Source: Pirellula sp.
Lineage (GTDB): Bacteria; Planctomycetota; Planctomycetia; Pirellulales; PNKZ01
Direction of reading: 5' to 3'
DNA length: 64,000 nt
Assembly: GCA_013822735.1 (NCBI GenBank)
Contig: PNKZ01000010.1
Coordinates: 1-64,000 of the forward strand
Shown: one piece after another, positions 1 through 7,984 of the stretch
Layout of the letters: every line of letters starts with the position of its first letter
How positions within the stretch are numbered: the stretch's first letter is position 1
The notes under the pieces: model-generated
Database searches by the model: none
Told to the model about the DNA's origin: nothing
The model's input: only the letters and a program-made list of their open reading frames with translations
Translations under genes and position numbers: made by a program

Positions 1-3
1 GGG

Positions 4-44
4 CCGGCCAAAAATCGCCTGGATTTCGGGCCGGCACTTTTGGG
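4..44 (+). terminator. Terminator-like hairpin for an upstream gene
   Basis: An inverted repeat runs from 4 to 36. The arm gccggccaaaaatc pairs with gatttcgggccggc at 12 of 14 positions around a 5-nt loop, and ACTTTT follows. This fits a weak intrinsic terminator for a plus-strand gene lying left of the window. The T-run is short, so efficiency is doubtful. Confidence 0.4.
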
Positions 45-79
45 ATACTGACCGTCGAAATCGTATGGATCGCGAACCT

Positions 80-698
80 CCTCCGGCAGGCTTGATTTCG
101 CGGACGGTTGATCGACTCTTTCTGCGTGCACCGAAAGAGATCGGCCCGTCAAACATGAGAAGGGAGCCTGCCGACGGGAATCGCGATCGAACGTGTCTGC
201 GGAGTTTTGAGCTCGTCGGATGCCGCTGCATACGAGTAGGGAATCCACCGGTCGGAACACCCGGTCCTGAAAAGACGCGGCGGAGGAGCAAGAGACTTCG
301 GGTACGTTCGCACCGGCGACGGAATCTTCGTCGGTGCGCGTCGGGCGTGCGTCGCCGTGTTGGGAGGGACCGCCGTCGTAACGGCGCTTTCTCGGAAACG
401 CGGCGGCGGTACCGTAGCCGAACCTCGGTAGCCAGTCCGTAGGTTGTGGCGCGGGAGACGCTTGAACGTACGAAGGCCGTACTCGTTCCCCAACGAGGTC
501 CCTGTAATGGATGGGAGCCTAGTGGTTGCAACGGCAGCCCGAGTTCCTCCGGCCGAGAGGACGAGATCCGGTGCGTCGGCGTGCGGACAGTAGCGCGCGG
601 CAACGCAAGTTGCTGCGCGAATAAGTCCGGGCGCCCGTGTTGTCCGACTTTCTTCTGCGATCCGGCAGGCCGTACGCCGACGCACGAACTTTTTTGGT
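80..698 (+). ncRNA. Putative large structured non-coding RNA (about 600 nt)
   Basis: No reading frame here looks like a protein: all are Arg/Pro-rich and unlike any family I know. The stretch is instead dense in strong helices. 571-586 pairs with 670-685 over 16 bp with a single G-U. Inside it, 595-604 pairs with 609-618 (10 bp, one G-U) around a GCAA loop, a GNRA tetraloop. Other helices are 84-92 with 165-173 (9 bp), 113-122 with 133-143, a hairpin at 310-337, 371-376 with 381-386 (6 bp, CGTA loop), 482-487 with 492-497 (CCCC loop) and 543-549 with 557-562. The final 16-bp helix is followed by GAACTTTTTT at 686-695, so plus-strand transcription with an intrinsic terminator is likely. I find no RNase P, tmRNA or SRP signature. 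The 5' end is a guess from the first helix; function is unknown. Confidence 0.5.
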
Positions 699-750
699 TG
701 ACTTCGGAACGTTTGGTTCACGATGCGCTACCGGTGCGCGCCTGGAGAAT

Positions 751-868
751 AAAAGGGGGCAGGGGCCGAGGGTGAGGGGGCAGTATCTTGAGAGAGCGTC
801 TTATGCAACCCGCCACTCGTCACGCACCACTCGCCACCGTTCTTACTCACCCCTGGCCCTCTCCCCTT
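751..868. repeat. G-rich/C-rich imperfect inverted repeat
   Basis: A G-rich arm at 751-780 (core AGGGGCCGAGGGTGAGGGGG) is answered by a C-rich arm at 845-868 (core CACCCCTGGCCCTCTCCCC). About 20 of 24 positions can pair across a 64-nt spacer. Such paired arms resemble the palindromic intergenic repeats scattered through planctomycete and proteobacterial genomes. No transposase lies nearby. Confidence 0.45.
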
Positions 869-1473
869 CGCACGTCCACAGTTCCCGGCTTTCGCCGAAT
901 TTTGCCGCGACGCCCTTTAACCCCGAATACCCCTGCAATTTGCGATGGAACGACAAGCGCCAGGATGCGGCCAATCACAATCTTCCGCACACTCGACAAT
1001 TGCGACTAAAGTCCTACCCCGTGTTGAATCGAAACTAACTATCGGAAGGCTTGCGTATTGATCGCTCTGATTGGGACGGTCAGTACGCTTGCTGCAGGGG
1101 GGAACCTGCCGCCGGCCAAGCATTTTTATGCTTGCATCGAATCACTGCGCACATCCCGCGCGCCGTGGTCGGTGTGTCTTACGGCTACTCTCCCCTGACC
1201 TTGCCTCGCCGGGCAATCTGAATCCGGTCGCCGGTGAAACTCCGCAAGCTGCGGGCCTTAGCAAGCTTGAACGGTCATGCGGGTTTTCCCTGGTTTCCGG
1301 ATACCGTGTTCGCCGAAGGAAACTTTCAGGCACGGATCAGAAGGAACTGTACGTAGCCGAACCCAACCCACACCGACCGACGGGTCCCAACCCAGTTGTT
1401 TGCGGTTTTCAGGAGACGCCACCCACGGCTCTTGAGAGGGATCGCCCTGACCGCCGACCGCAGACAAGGGACC
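869..1473. other. Gene-poor intergenic stretch
   Basis: I see no protein gene, tRNA or known riboswitch in these about 600 bases. The open frames crossing it have no recognisable family or ribosome-binding site. Only small hairpins are visible, for example CCGCAAGCTGCGG near 1242-1254. Part of it is probably the promoter and leader region of the regulator that starts at 1547. Confidence 0.4.
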
Positions 1474-1508
1474 GCATGTTCCGCCAGTGACGCAAGTGCG
1501 GAACATGC
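1474..1508 (+). promoter_or_regulatory. Perfect 11-bp inverted repeat upstream of the HTH-receiver gene
   Basis: GCATGTTCCGC at 1474-1484 is repeated in perfect inverted form (GCGGAACATGC) at 1498-1508, with a 13-nt spacer. It ends 38 nt before the start codon at 1547. It could be an operator for autoregulation or a leader hairpin. There is no T-run, so a terminator is unlikely. Confidence 0.4.
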
Positions 1509-1546
1509 TTCAAAACCAACGCGTATAGATAATGGGAGAGCGTGCG

Positions 1547-2122
1547 ATGAAGGTTTTCACTACAGGACAGGTCGCCAAGATCTGTAAAGTGGCGCCCCGC
1601 ACCGTCAGCAAATGGTTCGATTCCGGCCGGCTTAAGGGATACCGCATCCCGGGCTCGCAGGATCGGCGGATTCCTCGCGAATATCTGATCAAGTTCCTCA
1701 AGGAACACGGGATGCCCCTGGGCGACCTGGAAGACGAAGCGATGGCCAAAGTGCTCATCGTTAGCCAAGATCAGATCCTCATCGAGAATCTGAAACGTGA
1801 GCTGCCGGTGGAACGGTCGTTCAAGCAGTCGGTCGCGGCGAGCGGATTCGAAGCCGGCATTCAAGCCGAAAGCTTCCATCCGGACGCGATCGTCGTCGAC
1901 TTCTCGATCGGGCGCACCGAAGCTTTGCAGATCTGTCAAAATCTCCGTCGCAATACGGAGTACTCGGAGACGATCTTGATCGCTCTGCTGCCGGACGACG
2001 GCAACACGGCGGGCATCGATCGTTCGACGATCAATGAAACGTTTAAGAAGCCTTTCGACGCCGCCCTGCTCGCGGAACGCCTCCGCACCCTGATCGGCGG
2101 TCGCAAGGAACTCGTTCGCTAA
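1547..2122 (+). CDS. HTH DNA-binding / response-regulator receiver fusion protein
   Basis: The product is a predicted transcription regulator of 191 residues. Residues 1-55 form an excisionase/MerR-type helix-turn-helix (TTGQVAKICKVAPRTVSKWF) ending in the wing GRLKGYRIPGSQDRRIP. Residues about 67-188 form a receiver-like domain with an acidic patch (SQDQ), a likely phosphoacceptor Asp118 in VVDFS and a conserved lysine at 167/168 (KKPF). I chose the ATG at 1547 over one at 1532 because GGGAG lies 8 nt upstream and the HTH begins directly after it. The gene is followed by a strong terminator and is preceded by a perfect inverted repeat. No histidine kinase is adjacent, so it is an orphan regulator here. 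HTH-plus-receiver fusions of this order are common in planctomycetes; the regulon cannot be inferred. Confidence 0.85.
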   Translation: MKVFTTGQVAKICKVAPRTVSKWFDSGRLKGYRIPGSQDRRIPREYLIKFLKEHGMPLGDLEDEAMAKVLIVSQDQILIENLKRELPVERSFKQSVAASGFEAGIQAESFHPDAIVVDFSIGRTEALQICQNLRRNTEYSETILIALLPDDGNTAGIDRSTINETFKKPFDAALLAERLRTLIGGRKELVR

Positions 2123-2155
2123 GCCCAACTTGTCCGATATCGCCGGCTACGTATT

Positions 2156-2193
2156 AAACCGCCGCGGTTGACCCCCGCGGCGGTTTTGTTTTT
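2156..2193 (+). terminator. Intrinsic terminator
   Basis: AAACCGCCGCGG at 2156-2167 pairs perfectly with CCGCGGCGGTTT at 2175-2186 around a 7-nt loop, followed by TGTTTTTG. It ends the HTH-receiver transcript, 33 nt after the stop codon. Confidence 0.8.
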
Positions 2194-2361
2194 GCGCTCG
2201 ATTTGATTTTGTCTCGAGCGCTGCTCGCATGGATGACGGCCGGCCAAAAATGCATTTGGCGGTCCGCGCGGCGAAGGCCTACAATGGTGCTTCGAAGGCG
2301 ACGAACTCTACGTCGTCGCCTGAACTTCCCGCCGCCGCGACCCGCGTTCCCTCCGCCGCGC

Positions 2362-3789
2362 ATGCCTCATGTCTCCTTCCACGACCGATCGCGGCGCGAG
2401 TTTCTGCGACTCGGCGGGCTAGCGTTGCCGTGGGCTTGGGGAATGTCGAGCTTTGCGCGCAGCGTCGAAGCCGCGACGACGGCAGCCGCCAAGCAGCCGC
2501 CGGGCTTCGGCAAAGCGAAGTCGGTGATCCTCGTCTATTGCGACGGCGGCCAAAGCCAGCTGGAGATGTGGGACCCCAAGCCCGACGCTCCGGCGGAAGT
2601 TCGCGGCGACTTTCGGGCGATCGCCACGAGCGTGCCGGGGACCTTTTTCGGGGAGCACCAGCCGCGGATCGCGAAGCTCGCCGATCAGTTTACCGTCGTG
2701 CGATCGATGTCGCACGCCGATCTCGACCACGGGTCGGCAACGTACCTTTCGCTTACCGGCAAGTATCACAAGAAGATCTCGGGCAACCCTCCGCCGCTGC
2801 CGACGGATGAACCGACGCTCGGCGCCGTGCTACGTGCGGTGCGCCCCAACGGACGCTTTCCATACGACGCGGCCCACCTCAACGGGCCGCTGCTGCAACC
2901 GGAGATTCCGTCGGCCGGGCAGCAGGCCGGGTTTTTAGGTCCGGCGTTTGAGCCGCTCGTCTTGGGAAACGTCGCCGACGGCACAATCCCCATTCCCGAA
3001 CTGACGGCTCAGGCCGACCTACCGCCGATGCGCATGCAGGAGCGGCAATCGCTCAAGCGGGCACTCGATGGTTACGTCGCCGATTTGGCGTCGGCCCCGG
3101 AAACGCGCAAGTCGGGAACGGAATACGAGCAAGCGCTCACATTGCTCGACACGCCGCAATCGCGCGCCGCGTTTGACTTGCGGAGCGAACCGGCGACGCT
3201 GCGCGAGCGATACGGCGTCAATCAATCGGGGCAGGCGCTGCTACTGTCGCGGCGATTGGTGGAGGCAGGGCTCCCGCTGGTCACCGTCTTTTGGAGCCCC
3301 AGCAGCCGCGGCCAAGACAAACTCCCCGATTCGACCGACGCCTACGGCTGGGATACGCACAACGATATCTTCAGCTCGCTTAAGAATCATCTGCTGCCGC
3401 GCTTCGACCAAGGATTCTCGGCGCTGCTGGAAGATCTGGAAGCCCGCGGACTGATGGAGTCGACGCTCGTCGTTTGCCTGGGTGAGTTCGGCCGGGCGCC
3501 GCTCGTGGCGTTGGAAAAGAATTTTGCCGGCAGTACGCCCGGTCGAAAGCATTGGGCCAACGTTTACTCGATTGTCATGGCCGGTGCCGGCGTGTCGGCG
3601 GGGAAGATCGTCGGGGCGAGCGATCGCCAAGGGGGCCGACCCGAAGGGCGACGCTACGGTCCTTGGGATACGATTGCCACGATTTACTCCGCGCTGGGCA
3701 TCGACCCGGCCGGCCATTATCGCGACCTGCTGGGTCGCCCGATTCCGCTAAGCACCGGCAGACCGATCGAAGCGCTTTATCACGATTAA
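2362..3789 (+). CDS. DUF1501 family exported protein (sulfatase-like fold)
   Basis: A 475-residue protein of the planctomycete-rich DUF1501 family, whose fold is related to alkaline phosphatases and sulfatases; the substrate is unknown. The start at 2362 puts a twin-arginine signal at the N-terminus (SRREFLRLGGLALPWAWG), so Tat export is likely. Family hallmarks are visible: ILVYCDGGQSQLEMWDPKPD near the N-terminus, VRSMSHADLDHGSATY, GWDTHNDIF, CLGEFGRAP and GRKHWANVYSIVMAGAGV. The frame stays open upstream to 2203, but the extra sequence is Arg-rich and unlike the family. It is not accompanied by the usual DUF1549/DUF1553 partner here. A GTG-started YhcH gene follows 27 nt downstream and may be cotranscribed. 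Confidence 0.88.
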   Translation: MPHVSFHDRSRREFLRLGGLALPWAWGMSSFARSVEAATTAAAKQPPGFGKAKSVILVYCDGGQSQLEMWDPKPDAPAEVRGDFRAIATSVPGTFFGEHQPRIAKLADQFTVVRSMSHADLDHGSATYLSLTGKYHKKISGNPPPLPTDEPTLGAVLRAVRPNGRFPYDAAHLNGPLLQPEIPSAGQQAGFLGPAFEPLVLGNVADGTIPIPELTAQADLPPMRMQERQSLKRALDGYVADLASAPETRKSGTEYEQALTLLDTPQSRAAFDLRSEPATLRERYGVNQSGQALLLSRRLVEAGLPLVTVFWSPSSRGQDKLPDSTDAYGWDTHNDIFSSLKNHLLPRFDQGFSALLEDLEARGLMESTLVVCLGEFGRAPLVALEKNFAGSTPGRKHWANVYSIVMAGAGVSAGKIVGASDRQGGRPEGRRYGPWDTIATIYSALGIDPAGHYRDLLGRPIPLSTGRPIEALYHD

Positions 3790-3816
3790 CAACCAACTCT
3801 CCGCGAGGACGATTCC

Positions 3817-4272
3817 GTGATTCTCGATTGCTTGGAAAACGCCGACCGCTACGCCGCGATGCATCCCGGTTTTGCCGCCGCGTTCCAGTTCCTACGCACC
3901 GCCGATTTCTCGAACATGCCGCAGGGCCGCAATGAGATCGACGGCGATCGGCTCCATGTGATGGTCGGCCGCGAGCCGGGCCAAGGTCGCGAGAAGCGGA
4001 AGCTCGAGTTCCATCAACAGTACATCGATATTCAATGTGTGATTACCGGCAACGACGAAATCGGCTGGCGCTCGTCGGCCCGCTGCACGGGCCTCGATAC
4101 GCCATACGACGCCAAGCGCGAAGTCGGCTTCTACGCCGATCGACCGGAATCGTATTTCGATCTGGGGCCTAATGAATTTGTGATCTTCTGGCCGGAAGAT
4201 GCGCATGCGCCGCTTTCGGGGCGAGGCGACATGTTGAAAGCCGTCGTGAAAGTGGCAGTCGACTGGAAGTAG
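3817..4272 (+). CDS. YhcH/YjgK/YiaL (DUF386) family protein
   Basis: A 151-residue beta-sandwich protein of the family that includes E. coli YiaL, EbgC and the sialic-acid anomerase NanQ. Members act on sugar anomers or support sugar catabolism. Family features are the EKRKLEFHQQYIDIQ segment with the metal-binding His and Glu residues, and the C-terminal FVIFWPEDAHAP stretch with a further His. The start is GTG with a CGAGGA ribosome-binding site 8 nt upstream. Placement next to a major-facilitator transporter supports a role in sugar-acid or amino-sugar use, but no matching catabolic enzyme is adjacent. Confidence 0.85.
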   Translation: MILDCLENADRYAAMHPGFAAAFQFLRTADFSNMPQGRNEIDGDRLHVMVGREPGQGREKRKLEFHQQYIDIQCVITGNDEIGWRSSARCTGLDTPYDAKREVGFYADRPESYFDLGPNEFVIFWPEDAHAPLSGRGDMLKAVVKVAVDWK

Positions 4273-4331
4273 CGGGACTCAATTCAAGTCAGCACGTTTC
4301 GAGTTTCGATGCAACCAGCCGACCGGTGCCG

Positions 4332-5687
4332 ATGTCAATTACTTCCGTAGATACCGTGCGACCGACGCATGTTCGCTACTCGATTCTCGCCGCGACCACG
4401 GCGGCTTCGTTTATCCTCTATTTGCATCGGGCCTTCATCGCGGAGATTCTGAAGTACGACGACATTCGCGCCGAACTGCAACTCACGCCGGAGAACGTGG
4501 CTGCCACGTATAGCGCGTTCTTCTTCTCCTACGCGCTCTGCCAAGTGCCGATGGGTTCGTTGGCCGATTCGTTCGGACGCCGGCAAGCCTTCACGTTGTA
4601 CGTCGTGACCTGGTCGCTTTTCACGGCGATAGGGGGATTCGTCACCGGCTTCGGCATGATGTTCATGGTTCGGCTGGCGCTCGGCATAGCACAGGCCGGG
4701 GCCTACCCGACGGCCGGCGGATTGGTAAGCCGCTGGGTGCCCGTGAGTCAGCGCGGGCGCGCGAGTGCGTTGGTATCGGCGGGAGGGCGGTTCGGCGGAG
4801 TCGTGTTCGCCTCGCTCACTACGTTGCTTTTAAAAACATGGGGGATGCCGTGGCAACAGATCATGGTGCTCTACGGCGCGATCGGCGTGCTGATCGGAGT
4901 TTGGTTCTGGATCGTCGCGCGTAACGATCCGCGTGAGCATCCGAGGTGCAACGCCGCCGAGGTGGAACTTATCGAAGAAGGACGGCCGCCGGAAGCGCCG
5001 CAATCGGGCGAGCCGGTGCGGGCGCCGATACGCGAAATGTTGTTGAGCCCGATGATGTGGTGCATGTGCGTGACGCAGTTCGGCACCAACATCGGTTGGG
5101 CTTTCTTAATTACGGCGCTCCCCACCTATTTGCGCGAGGCAAAGCGAGCCGACGACGTCGCCGGAAGCCAAATGACGAGCTTAATTTGGCTGCTGGGATT
5201 CTTCGGCACGATGCTCGGCGGACCGCTGGTCGACGCGACGACGCGATACTTCGGTTTGCGCTGGGGTCGCGTGCTGCCGACGATCGTCACGCGGTTCCTG
5301 AGCGCGGCGTTGTATTGGATTGCGCTGAAGACCGGTGATCCCTGGACCGCAACGTTCGCCTTTGCCGCCGTCGCCTTCTTTTGCGATCTGGGAATCCCCG
5401 GCATTTGGGCCTTCGCGCAGGATGTCGGCGGGAAGAGCGTCGGTGCCGTGCTCGGATTCGGCAACATGTTCGGCAATTTGGGAGCCGCGGCCGCCGCCTA
5501 CGTTTACTTGTGGTCGGATCAGACGTTCGCCTTCGTCGACACGACGACCGGCGTCAGCAATTTGAGCGATCACCATGGCACGCTCTATGCCGCGATGGCC
5601 GGATTCATCGTTTCGGGCGTCGCGGCAATCGGCATCAATGCGTCGAAACCGATTGTTCCGGAGGTTCGCGAAACCTCGGACGCGTAG
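4332..5687 (+). CDS. MFS transporter, anion:cation symporter type
   Basis: About 451 residues with around 12 hydrophobic segments. It resembles the hexuronate/galactonate/glucarate-type anion:cation symporters of the major facilitator superfamily. Motifs include the loop-2/3 signature GSLADSFGRRQAF (about residues 75-90), LGIAQAGAYPTAGGLVSRWV in helix 4-5 and the second-half loop GGPLVDATTRYFGLRWGR. I used the ATG at 4332; a GTG two codons upstream is possible. It probably imports a sugar acid or other organic anion with protons. The neighbouring YhcH-type gene fits sugar-acid metabolism, but the substrate is unknown. Confidence 0.88.
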   Translation: MSITSVDTVRPTHVRYSILAATTAASFILYLHRAFIAEILKYDDIRAELQLTPENVAATYSAFFFSYALCQVPMGSLADSFGRRQAFTLYVVTWSLFTAIGGFVTGFGMMFMVRLALGIAQAGAYPTAGGLVSRWVPVSQRGRASALVSAGGRFGGVVFASLTTLLLKTWGMPWQQIMVLYGAIGVLIGVWFWIVARNDPREHPRCNAAEVELIEEGRPPEAPQSGEPVRAPIREMLLSPMMWCMCVTQFGTNIGWAFLITALPTYLREAKRADDVAGSQMTSLIWLLGFFGTMLGGPLVDATTRYFGLRWGRVLPTIVTRFLSAALYWIALKTGDPWTATFAFAAVAFFCDLGIPGIWAFAQDVGGKSVGAVLGFGNMFGNLGAAAAAYVYLWSDQTFAFVDTTTGVSNLSDHHGTLYAAMAGFIVSGVAAIGINASKPIVPEVRETSDA

Positions 5688-5717
5688 CCGTGTTTCATCC
5701 CATTCCGAGGCGATGCT

Positions 5718-6317
5718 ATGATAGAGGCAATCTCCTCGCCGCTACGCCGCCCCCGCCCAAACCTGACGCGCCCCGTGCGCCTCCTCGCCTCCGAGCCCGC
5801 TTTGAACGAACCCGACGAAAAGAAGATGGATCCCGGCGTCGTCGCCGCGCTCTTCGTCGAACATGCGGAGGAGTTGCGCCGATTTCTGATCGGCATCTTG
5901 CGAGACCACAACACGGCGGCCGACGTGCTGCAGATCACGTTCGCCAAGGCGATCGAACGAGGACATACGGCCCGCGAAGAGACGCTCAAGGGGTGGCTGT
6001 TTCGGGTCGCTTACAACGAGGCGATCGTCGTCAAACGCCGGCAGGCGGTGCAGAATCGGGCCGTCAACGCGTTGGGCGCCGCGGGGGAAAAGCCGTCGAC
6101 GGCGCCGGAAAGCCGGATGATTCGCTGGGAAGACGTCGACCGGGTACGTCACGCACTCGACGGCTTGCCGCGCGAGCAGGCCGAGGTCGTGCGGATGCGG
6201 ATGTACGACGAAAAGAAGTTTATCGAGATTGCGGAAGAGCTGCGATTGCCGCTGGGAACCGTGCTGACGCGGATGCAGGCCGCACTCAAGAAATTGCGCA
6301 AGGCGCTCGATCCTTAG
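5718..6317 (+). CDS. RNA polymerase sigma factor, ECF (sigma-70 family)
   Basis: A 199-residue ECF-type sigma factor. Region 2 is visible as ELRRFLIGILRDHNTAADVL followed by QITFAKAIE and GWLFRVAYNEAIVVKRR. Region 4 is the helix-turn-helix LPREQAEVVRMRMYDEKKFIEIAEELRLPLGTVLTRMQAALKK region near the C-terminus. The first 36 residues are Pro/Arg-rich, so the Met at 5826 could be the true start; a TATGAT at 5717-5722 overlapping the first ATG makes this worth noting. No anti-sigma factor is adjacent; the next gene is convergent, 17 nt away. Targets cannot be told from the sequence. Confidence 0.85.
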   Translation: MIEAISSPLRRPRPNLTRPVRLLASEPALNEPDEKKMDPGVVAALFVEHAEELRRFLIGILRDHNTAADVLQITFAKAIERGHTAREETLKGWLFRVAYNEAIVVKRRQAVQNRAVNALGAAGEKPSTAPESRMIRWEDVDRVRHALDGLPREQAEVVRMRMYDEKKFIEIAEELRLPLGTVLTRMQAALKKLRKALDP

Positions 6318-6334
6318 AGCCGCGACGCCGACCG

Positions 6335-7984
6335 TTACGGCTTGCCCGTCACAGTCAGCCAAAGCGACGTGGTCCGCGCATTCGGAACGGCGGCGACCGG
6401 CGTCGTCGCCGTGCGGTGTGAAGCGGCCGGCTTCGTTACCTCGCCGACGATACGAACCGGGCCGGAGAACTTCGCAGCCGCCGGCACTTTGAGCGTGACC
6501 GACTTTGCAGTGGGCCCCTTGGCCGACGATACGGCCTCGACCTCGGCGAACTCCTTCGGCAATCCTTCCAGCCGTACCGTGATTTCCGCCGTCATACCCG
6601 TCGGACGTTCGATGGCGACGGGGATCTCCAGCGGCGCCTTCGTGCTTCCCGAGAACTCCGAGGCGGACGTCGTGAGGGCGAAGTCGGTCTCCGTCGGTCG
6701 AATGTCGAGTAAATATACGTGACGAAAGCTCGTCGCCCCGAACAGATCTTCTACGACGATGCGATACGCTCCGTCGGCGGGAACCTTGAAGACGAGGTCG
6801 GCATCGGGATTGCCGCGCCCGGCGTCGTCGCCGCGCATCAACTCCTTGCCATCGGCGTTTTCAACAATCAGTAATGGATCAACGCCGAAGCCCCACAGCT
6901 TGCTCTGTGCTCGGATGCGCCACGACTGGCCCTTGCTCCACTTTACGGCATACACGTCTCGGTCCTGCTCCGCTGCGATGCGACCATTGACGATGCACGG
7001 CGTCTCGATCTGCTGCGGCTTCGCGCGATCGTTCGGCTCTTGCTCCGTGAGCGTCGGCAAACCGACGGCGACACAGAACGCCGACCCGGCGACGGAACTC
7101 GGCACGCCTAGAGCCGTCGGCTTTTCGACAACATCCGTCCGGGTGGTCACCCACTCGGTAGCGGGAAAGTTCCAGCCTTGCGGCACCGTCTTCGCCGAAC
7201 CATCACGCGGCACGGCAAGCGGGAAGACGTGGTCGACGTATCCTTCGGTCGTGAACGTGAGCCGGTAGAACGCGCTCGTCGCCCCGTGATACTTAATCGA
7301 CGAGTTCGGGTCGCTCGCAAAGGCGAACAGGCGAACGTAGTACGTGCCCGATTGAGAAATCGTGTGCACAATTCTCGGATCGAGTCCGCGGTCGTCATGG
7401 CTCTGCACAGTCACGAAGCCGGCCTCATCGACTAACTGCAAAATGGCGTCGATCTGCGACCCGAAGACGGTATTGGCGTCCAATGAAGCAATCAGAGTCT
7501 GGCCGGCCTTCAACGTGAGACGAAACGAATCGAGGTCGCCGCCTTTTACCAGTGCGCCGTTGACGGTGGTCGGTTCCGGGCCGATCTCTTGCGCTCCTGA
7601 CAACAAATCGTTGGTCTCTTTCTCGGCGACTTCTTTGGTCGTCCCAACGATCCACACCGCAGGCTTGCTCGCGCCGTCGTCGCCGAGCAAGCGGATCCAG
7701 CGCGGCCCCGGCGCGGCATCGGCATCGACAATCGCCGAAAACTTCCCCTTTTCCTTCGCCGCTTCCCAGCGTACGCCCGTGCCCGACACCCACGCGCGCA
7801 TCGGCCATTTATCGAAAGCGCCTGCAACCACTACTTCCGTCGTCGTCCCACGCTGGCCGCCTGCCGGCGCAAGCGACTTGATCTCGGGCGACGCAGCCGC
7901 TGCAATTCCGCCTAGCGCCAAGAGTAACAGCCAGGCGATCGGCGCACTACGCGTCACACGATGCAAAAAACGATGCCCGCTCAC
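6335..7984 (-). CDS. Exported protein with pre-peptidase C-terminal (PPC) domains
   Basis: A 549-residue secreted protein starting with a hydrophobic signal (SAPIAWLLLLALGGIAAAA). Two PPC-like beta-sandwich modules are visible. One is EKETNDLLSGAQEIGPEP with DLDSFRLTLKAGQTLIASLD near residues 140-175; the second is EQEPNDRAKPQQIETPCIVN with DRDVYAVKWSKGQSWRI near 315-355. No protease catalytic domain is present, so this is a stand-alone PPC protein of the kind planctomycetes keep beside DUF1501 and DUF1549/DUF1553 genes. The start is GTG and overlaps the DUF1501 stop by 4 nt (GTGA), so translation is probably coupled. Its role is unknown; binding a cell-surface polymer or partner is plausible. 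Confidence 0.8.
   Translation of the reverse strand: MSGHRFLHRVTRSAPIAWLLLLALGGIAAAASPEIKSLAPAGGQRGTTTEVVVAGAFDKWPMRAWVSGTGVRWEAAKEKGKFSAIVDADAAPGPRWIRLLGDDGASKPAVWIVGTTKEVAEKETNDLLSGAQEIGPEPTTVNGALVKGGDLDSFRLTLKAGQTLIASLDANTVFGSQIDAILQLVDEAGFVTVQSHDDRGLDPRIVHTISQSGTYYVRLFAFASDPNSSIKYHGATSAFYRLTFTTEGYVDHVFPLAVPRDGSAKTVPQGWNFPATEWVTTRTDVVEKPTALGVPSSVAGSAFCVAVGLPTLTEQEPNDRAKPQQIETPCIVNGRIAAEQDRDVYAVKWSKGQSWRIRAQSKLWGFGVDPLLIVENADGKELMRGDDAGRGNPDADLVFKVPADGAYRIVVEDLFGATSFRHVYLLDIRPTETDFALTTSASEFSGSTKAPLEIPVAIERPTGMTAEITVRLEGLPKEFAEVEAVSSAKGPTAKSVTLKVPAAAKFSGPVRIVGEVTKPAASHRTATTPVAAVPNARTTSLWLTVTGKP

Noticed and set aside
571-700. Possible RNase P, tmRNA or SRP RNA
   Set aside because: AATAAGTCCGGGCGCC at 620-635 faintly recalls an RNase P core, but the other conserved blocks are absent on both strands; no tmRNA or SRP motifs either.
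65-775. Several overlapping open frames on both strands at the left end
   Set aside because: They are Arg/Pro-rich, lack a ribosome-binding site or family resemblance, and coincide with strong RNA helices, so they look like chance frames in GC-rich DNA.
1200-1280. Cobalamin-riboswitch-like string GGTGAAACTCC
   Set aside because: The conserved B12 box and the CCCGCNACTG segment are missing, and the downstream gene is not a cobalamin gene.
1071-1490. A 139-residue open frame before the regulator
   Set aside because: No family, no ribosome-binding site, and its composition is unlike neighbouring genes.
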